This document shows, piece by piece, positions 5,080 through 6,665 of a DNA stretch of 6,665 bases. Origin of the DNA: Alcaligenaceae bacterium. GTDB lineage: Bacteria > Pseudomonadota > Gammaproteobacteria > Burkholderiales > Burkholderiaceae_B. The first letter of the stretch is position 1; each line of letters opens with the position of its first letter. The notes beneath the pieces are model-generated. The model ran no database searches. It worked only from the letters and a program-made list of their open reading frames with translations, and had not been told where the DNA came from. The stretch covers positions 1 to 6,665 of the forward strand of contig JAAZGT010000004.1 in assembly GCA_012511095.1 (NCBI GenBank), given 5' to 3'. Both the position numbers and the translations under genes were made by a program.

Positions 5080-6030
5080 ATGCTAGTTGCTACCAAAAGA
5101 CTTGCAGCAGTAGGGGTTCTAGGCTTAGGCCTATCGGCTTGCGTGTCTGTACCTCAACCCGATCCTAACGACCCTTTTGAAAGTTATAACCGAACTATGT
5201 TCGAAGTTAACGAGGCTTTAGACGGTGCGATTTTACGTCCAGTGGCTCGTACCTATGAGGTATTAACACCTAATCCAGTCAGAACTTGTATCAGCAATAT
5301 TTTTGGCAACTTAGGTGATGTTTGGTCAGGTTTTAACAGCATGTTGCAAGGTCGTGGTTTAGATGCAGTTAATACCTTTGGTCGCGTGTTATTTAACTCG
5401 ACAGTGGGCTTAGGTGGCTGTATTGACGTCGCGACAATGAATGGTGCGCATAAAATTCGCAATGACTTCGGTACAACTCTTGCTGTTTGGGGCTTTGGTG
5501 AGGGTAATTATGTTGTGTTACCTCTTTTTGGTTCGAGTAACTTCCGTGATACCGCTGGTTTAGCGGTAGATGGGGTGGGTGCAACTGCGGCCAATCTTTC
5601 ACCATGGAGTATTGATAATGTTCGCCTACGTAACCCAGTCGTGGCCCTTGATGTGATTGATACTCGCGCTTCTTTATTAGATGCAAGTGATCTAGCTGAC
5701 GAAATTGCTCTAGATAAATACACCTTTGTGCGTGATGCATATCTACAAAACCGCCGTGCACTATTAGCCGAGAAGTTGGCGCCAGAGATTACTGATGGCA
5801 CCAAGGTACCGGCATGGACTAAAGAAGATGATCGTCGATATGGTCCAGGTGAGGATATGTTCCTTAAGCCAACGATTGAAAAGTATCGTCCGACCATTGA
5901 TGATGCCGTTGAAGCTGAGTTGCCAGATTACGATGACCCAGATGGCAATGATACTACTAGTGATAGTGGTTTGACGCAGCAGGCTTCTGACCCTAACCTA
6001 CCTCAATATGATGATCCCGAGGCTCAGTAA
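5080..6030 (+). CDS. mlaA: Outer-membrane lipoprotein MlaA (VacJ family)
   Basis: This 316-residue lipoprotein removes misplaced phospholipid from the outer leaflet of the outer membrane and hands it to MlaC. A signal peptide ends in the lipobox LSAC (18-21), with C21 as the lipidated residue. Valine at +2, not aspartate, is consistent with transport to the outer membrane. Family hallmarks are DPFESYNRTMFEVNEALD (31-48) and VVLPLFGSSNFRDTAG (145-160). Compared with E. coli MlaA (251) it has a longer, acidic, probably disordered tail (about 245-316) holding two copies of LP-x-YDDP (281-287 and 307-313). C70 and C114 could form a disulfide. The ribosome-binding site is weak (GAG at 5071-5073). 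The 44-bp gap after mlaD contains a T-run but no terminator-grade stem. Its place inside the operon is unlike E. coli, where mlaA stands alone. Confidence 0.95.
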   Translation: MLVATKRLAAVGVLGLGLSACVSVPQPDPNDPFESYNRTMFEVNEALDGAILRPVARTYEVLTPNPVRTCISNIFGNLGDVWSGFNSMLQGRGLDAVNTFGRVLFNSTVGLGGCIDVATMNGAHKIRNDFGTTLAVWGFGEGNYVVLPLFGSSNFRDTAGLAVDGVGATAANLSPWSIDNVRLRNPVVALDVIDTRASLLDASDLADEIALDKYTFVRDAYLQNRRALLAEKLAPEITDGTKVPAWTKEDDRRYGPGEDMFLKPTIEKYRPTIDDAVEAELPDYDDPDGNDTTSDSGLTQQASDPNLPQYDDPEAQ

Positions 6031-6062
6031 TACGGGTTACATATCTATACAAAGACTAAAAG

Positions 6063-6087
6063 CTGTATAACAACAAATGTTGTACAG
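6063..6087 (+). other. Hairpin just downstream of mlaA
   Basis: CTGTA (6063-6067) pairs with TACAG (6083-6087), and CAAC (6071-6074) with GTTG (6079-6082), around an AAAT loop. This gives a 9-bp stem with a 3-nt bulge on the 5' side. It begins 33 nt after the mlaA stop. The following bases are AT-rich but not a U-tract, so it is not a clear terminator. It may protect the upstream mRNA end or mark a processing point between mlaA and mlaC. Confidence 0.5.
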
Positions 6088-6118
6088 TAAATATAAGATT
6101 TATCATAAAGATAAAGGT

Positions 6119-6160
6119 GAGTCACCAAGGGGCTGATGCCCTATTTAATTGAGGTGACTC
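6119..6160 (+). promoter_or_regulatory. Nested stem-loop in the mlaC leader
   Basis: A perfect 8-bp outer stem pairs GAGTCACC (6119-6126) with GGTGACTC (6153-6160). Inside it, GGGC (6130-6133) pairs with GCCC (6138-6141) around a TGAT tetraloop. The element ends ten bases before the mlaC Shine-Dalgarno sequence (GGAGA, 6171-6175). CTCC (6158-6161) shares three bases with the outer stem and could instead pair with GGAG of the ribosome-binding site, so opening of the stem might hide the site. The pairings are visible; a regulatory role is inference. No ligand class is recognised. Confidence 0.4.
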
Positions 6161-6180
6161 CTGTGATTATGGAGAGATTT

Positions 6181-6665
6181 ATGAAGATTACTGCTACTAA
6201 GGTAGTGAGTCGCAGTGCATTAGCAACCTTGTTTACTTTGGGTGTGTTTGCATGCGCTCAAGCTCAGGCTTCTAGCCCTAATGCTTTTGTTGAGCAAATT
6301 TCAGGTCAAGCTTTAAACGCACTTTTAAAAGACACAGCTGCCCGTGGTGGTGACTTAAACGCAGTTAATCGTTTGGTCGAGCAATATATTGTTCCTCATG
6401 TCAATATGGAAAAAACCACTCGTTTAGCAACTGGTCAGCCATGGCGTCAAGCCACACCACAACAACGCGCTGCTTTGGTTAATGGTTTTAAAGATACTTT
6501 AGTTCGTACCTATAGTGGTGCTTTAAAGGATCTGACCAATAGCACTAAAATTAACGTATTGCCGTTCCGTGGCGATGCTAATGCAGCTGATGTGGTTGTT
6601 CGCACCTCAATTACTGGTTTAAGTAGTGCACCTGTTGCGGTTGATTATCGTTTAGAAAAATCGGG
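6181..6665 (+). CDS. mlaC: Periplasmic phospholipid-binding protein MlaC (3' truncated by window)
   Basis: The frame is open from 6181 to the right edge: 161 complete codons, against about 210 for a full-length MlaC. A signal peptide with a basic start and hydrophobic core ends at AQAQA (26-30), a signal peptidase I site, giving a soluble periplasmic protein. FACAQ is not a good lipobox. The mature part begins SSPNAFVEQI and includes the family-like stretches RLVEQYIVPHVNMEKTTRLA (64-83) and LVNGFKDTLVRTYSGAL (99-115). MlaC carries phospholipid between MlaA and the MlaFEDB complex. The ATG at 6181 is chosen because GGAGA (6171-6175) lies five bases upstream; an in-frame ATG at 6169 is less well placed. 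It follows mlaA after 150 bp of structured leader. mlaB probably follows outside the window. Confidence 0.92.
   Translation, partial: MKITATKVVSRSALATLFTLGVFACAQAQASSPNAFVEQISGQALNALLKDTAARGGDLNAVNRLVEQYIVPHVNMEKTTRLATGQPWRQATPQQRAALVNGFKDTLVRTYSGALKDLTNSTKINVLPFRGDANAADVVVRTSITGLSSAPVAVDYRLEKS

Noticed and set aside
5393..5897. Open frames on the minus strand inside mlaA.
   Set aside because: mlaA is a clear family member on the other strand; the antisense frames have unnatural composition and no recognisable domain.
6080..6108. TTGTAC with TATCAT or TCATAA as an internal promoter for mlaC.
   Set aside because: Spacing and hexamer matches are poor, and the -35 lies within the post-mlaA hairpin.
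1..6665. CRISPR arrays, insertion sequences, tRNA or rRNA genes, attachment sites and phage genes.
   Set aside because: No repeated spacer arrays, transposase frames, tRNA-like cloverleaf or terminal repeats were seen; the genes are core chromosomal ones.

Overview
The window looks like chromosome of a moderately AT-rich betaproteobacterium, most likely order Burkholderiales and possibly a low-GC member of Alcaligenaceae. This rests on the gene order mlaF-mlaE-mlaD-mlaA-mlaC, with the outer-membrane lipoprotein gene mlaA inside the operon, and on an rpoH that carries a CIRCE operator. The genus is a guess; the Gram-negative, mla-bearing assignment is firm.

Layout. Positions 1-226 hold no protein gene. 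They contain a strong Rho-independent terminator reading leftward (stem 31-63) and two further inverted repeats just upstream of it (70-113 and 114-144). Together these look like a leftward small RNA of about 125 nt, or a structured rpoH 3' UTR. Positions 227-1120 (minus) encode the heat-shock sigma factor RpoH. The 180 bp upstream of rpoH holds a near-perfect CIRCE (HrcA operator, 1187-1213), an extended -10 promoter overlapping it, and a sigma-E-like promoter (GGAACTT-N15-GTCCAAA) just upstream. Positions 1301-2698 (minus) encode a DbpA-type DEAD-box RNA helicase. An AT-rich divergent promoter region (2699-2845) separates it from a rightward operon running off the window: mlaF (ATPase), mlaE (permease), mlaD (MCE protein), mlaA (outer-membrane lipoprotein) and the first 161 codons of mlaC (periplasmic carrier). 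The 150 bp between mlaA and mlaC is the only long gap in the operon and contains two hairpins, one of them nested.

How it fits together. The right half encodes the Mla phospholipid-trafficking pathway, which keeps the outer membrane asymmetric: MlaA in the outer membrane, MlaC in the periplasm, MlaFED (with MlaB, probably beyond the right edge) in the inner membrane. The left half concerns stress response and ribosome assembly. The most interesting point is the rpoH regulatory region. The sequence suggests that cytoplasmic protein-folding status (HrcA/CIRCE) and envelope stress (a sigma-E-type promoter) meet on one 56-bp stretch. A partial copy of the same promoter-like sequence lies downstream of rpoH, exactly where the putative pyrimidine-loop small RNA would begin. 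The protein genes are ordinary, intact family members. Novelty, if any, lies in the non-coding regions.
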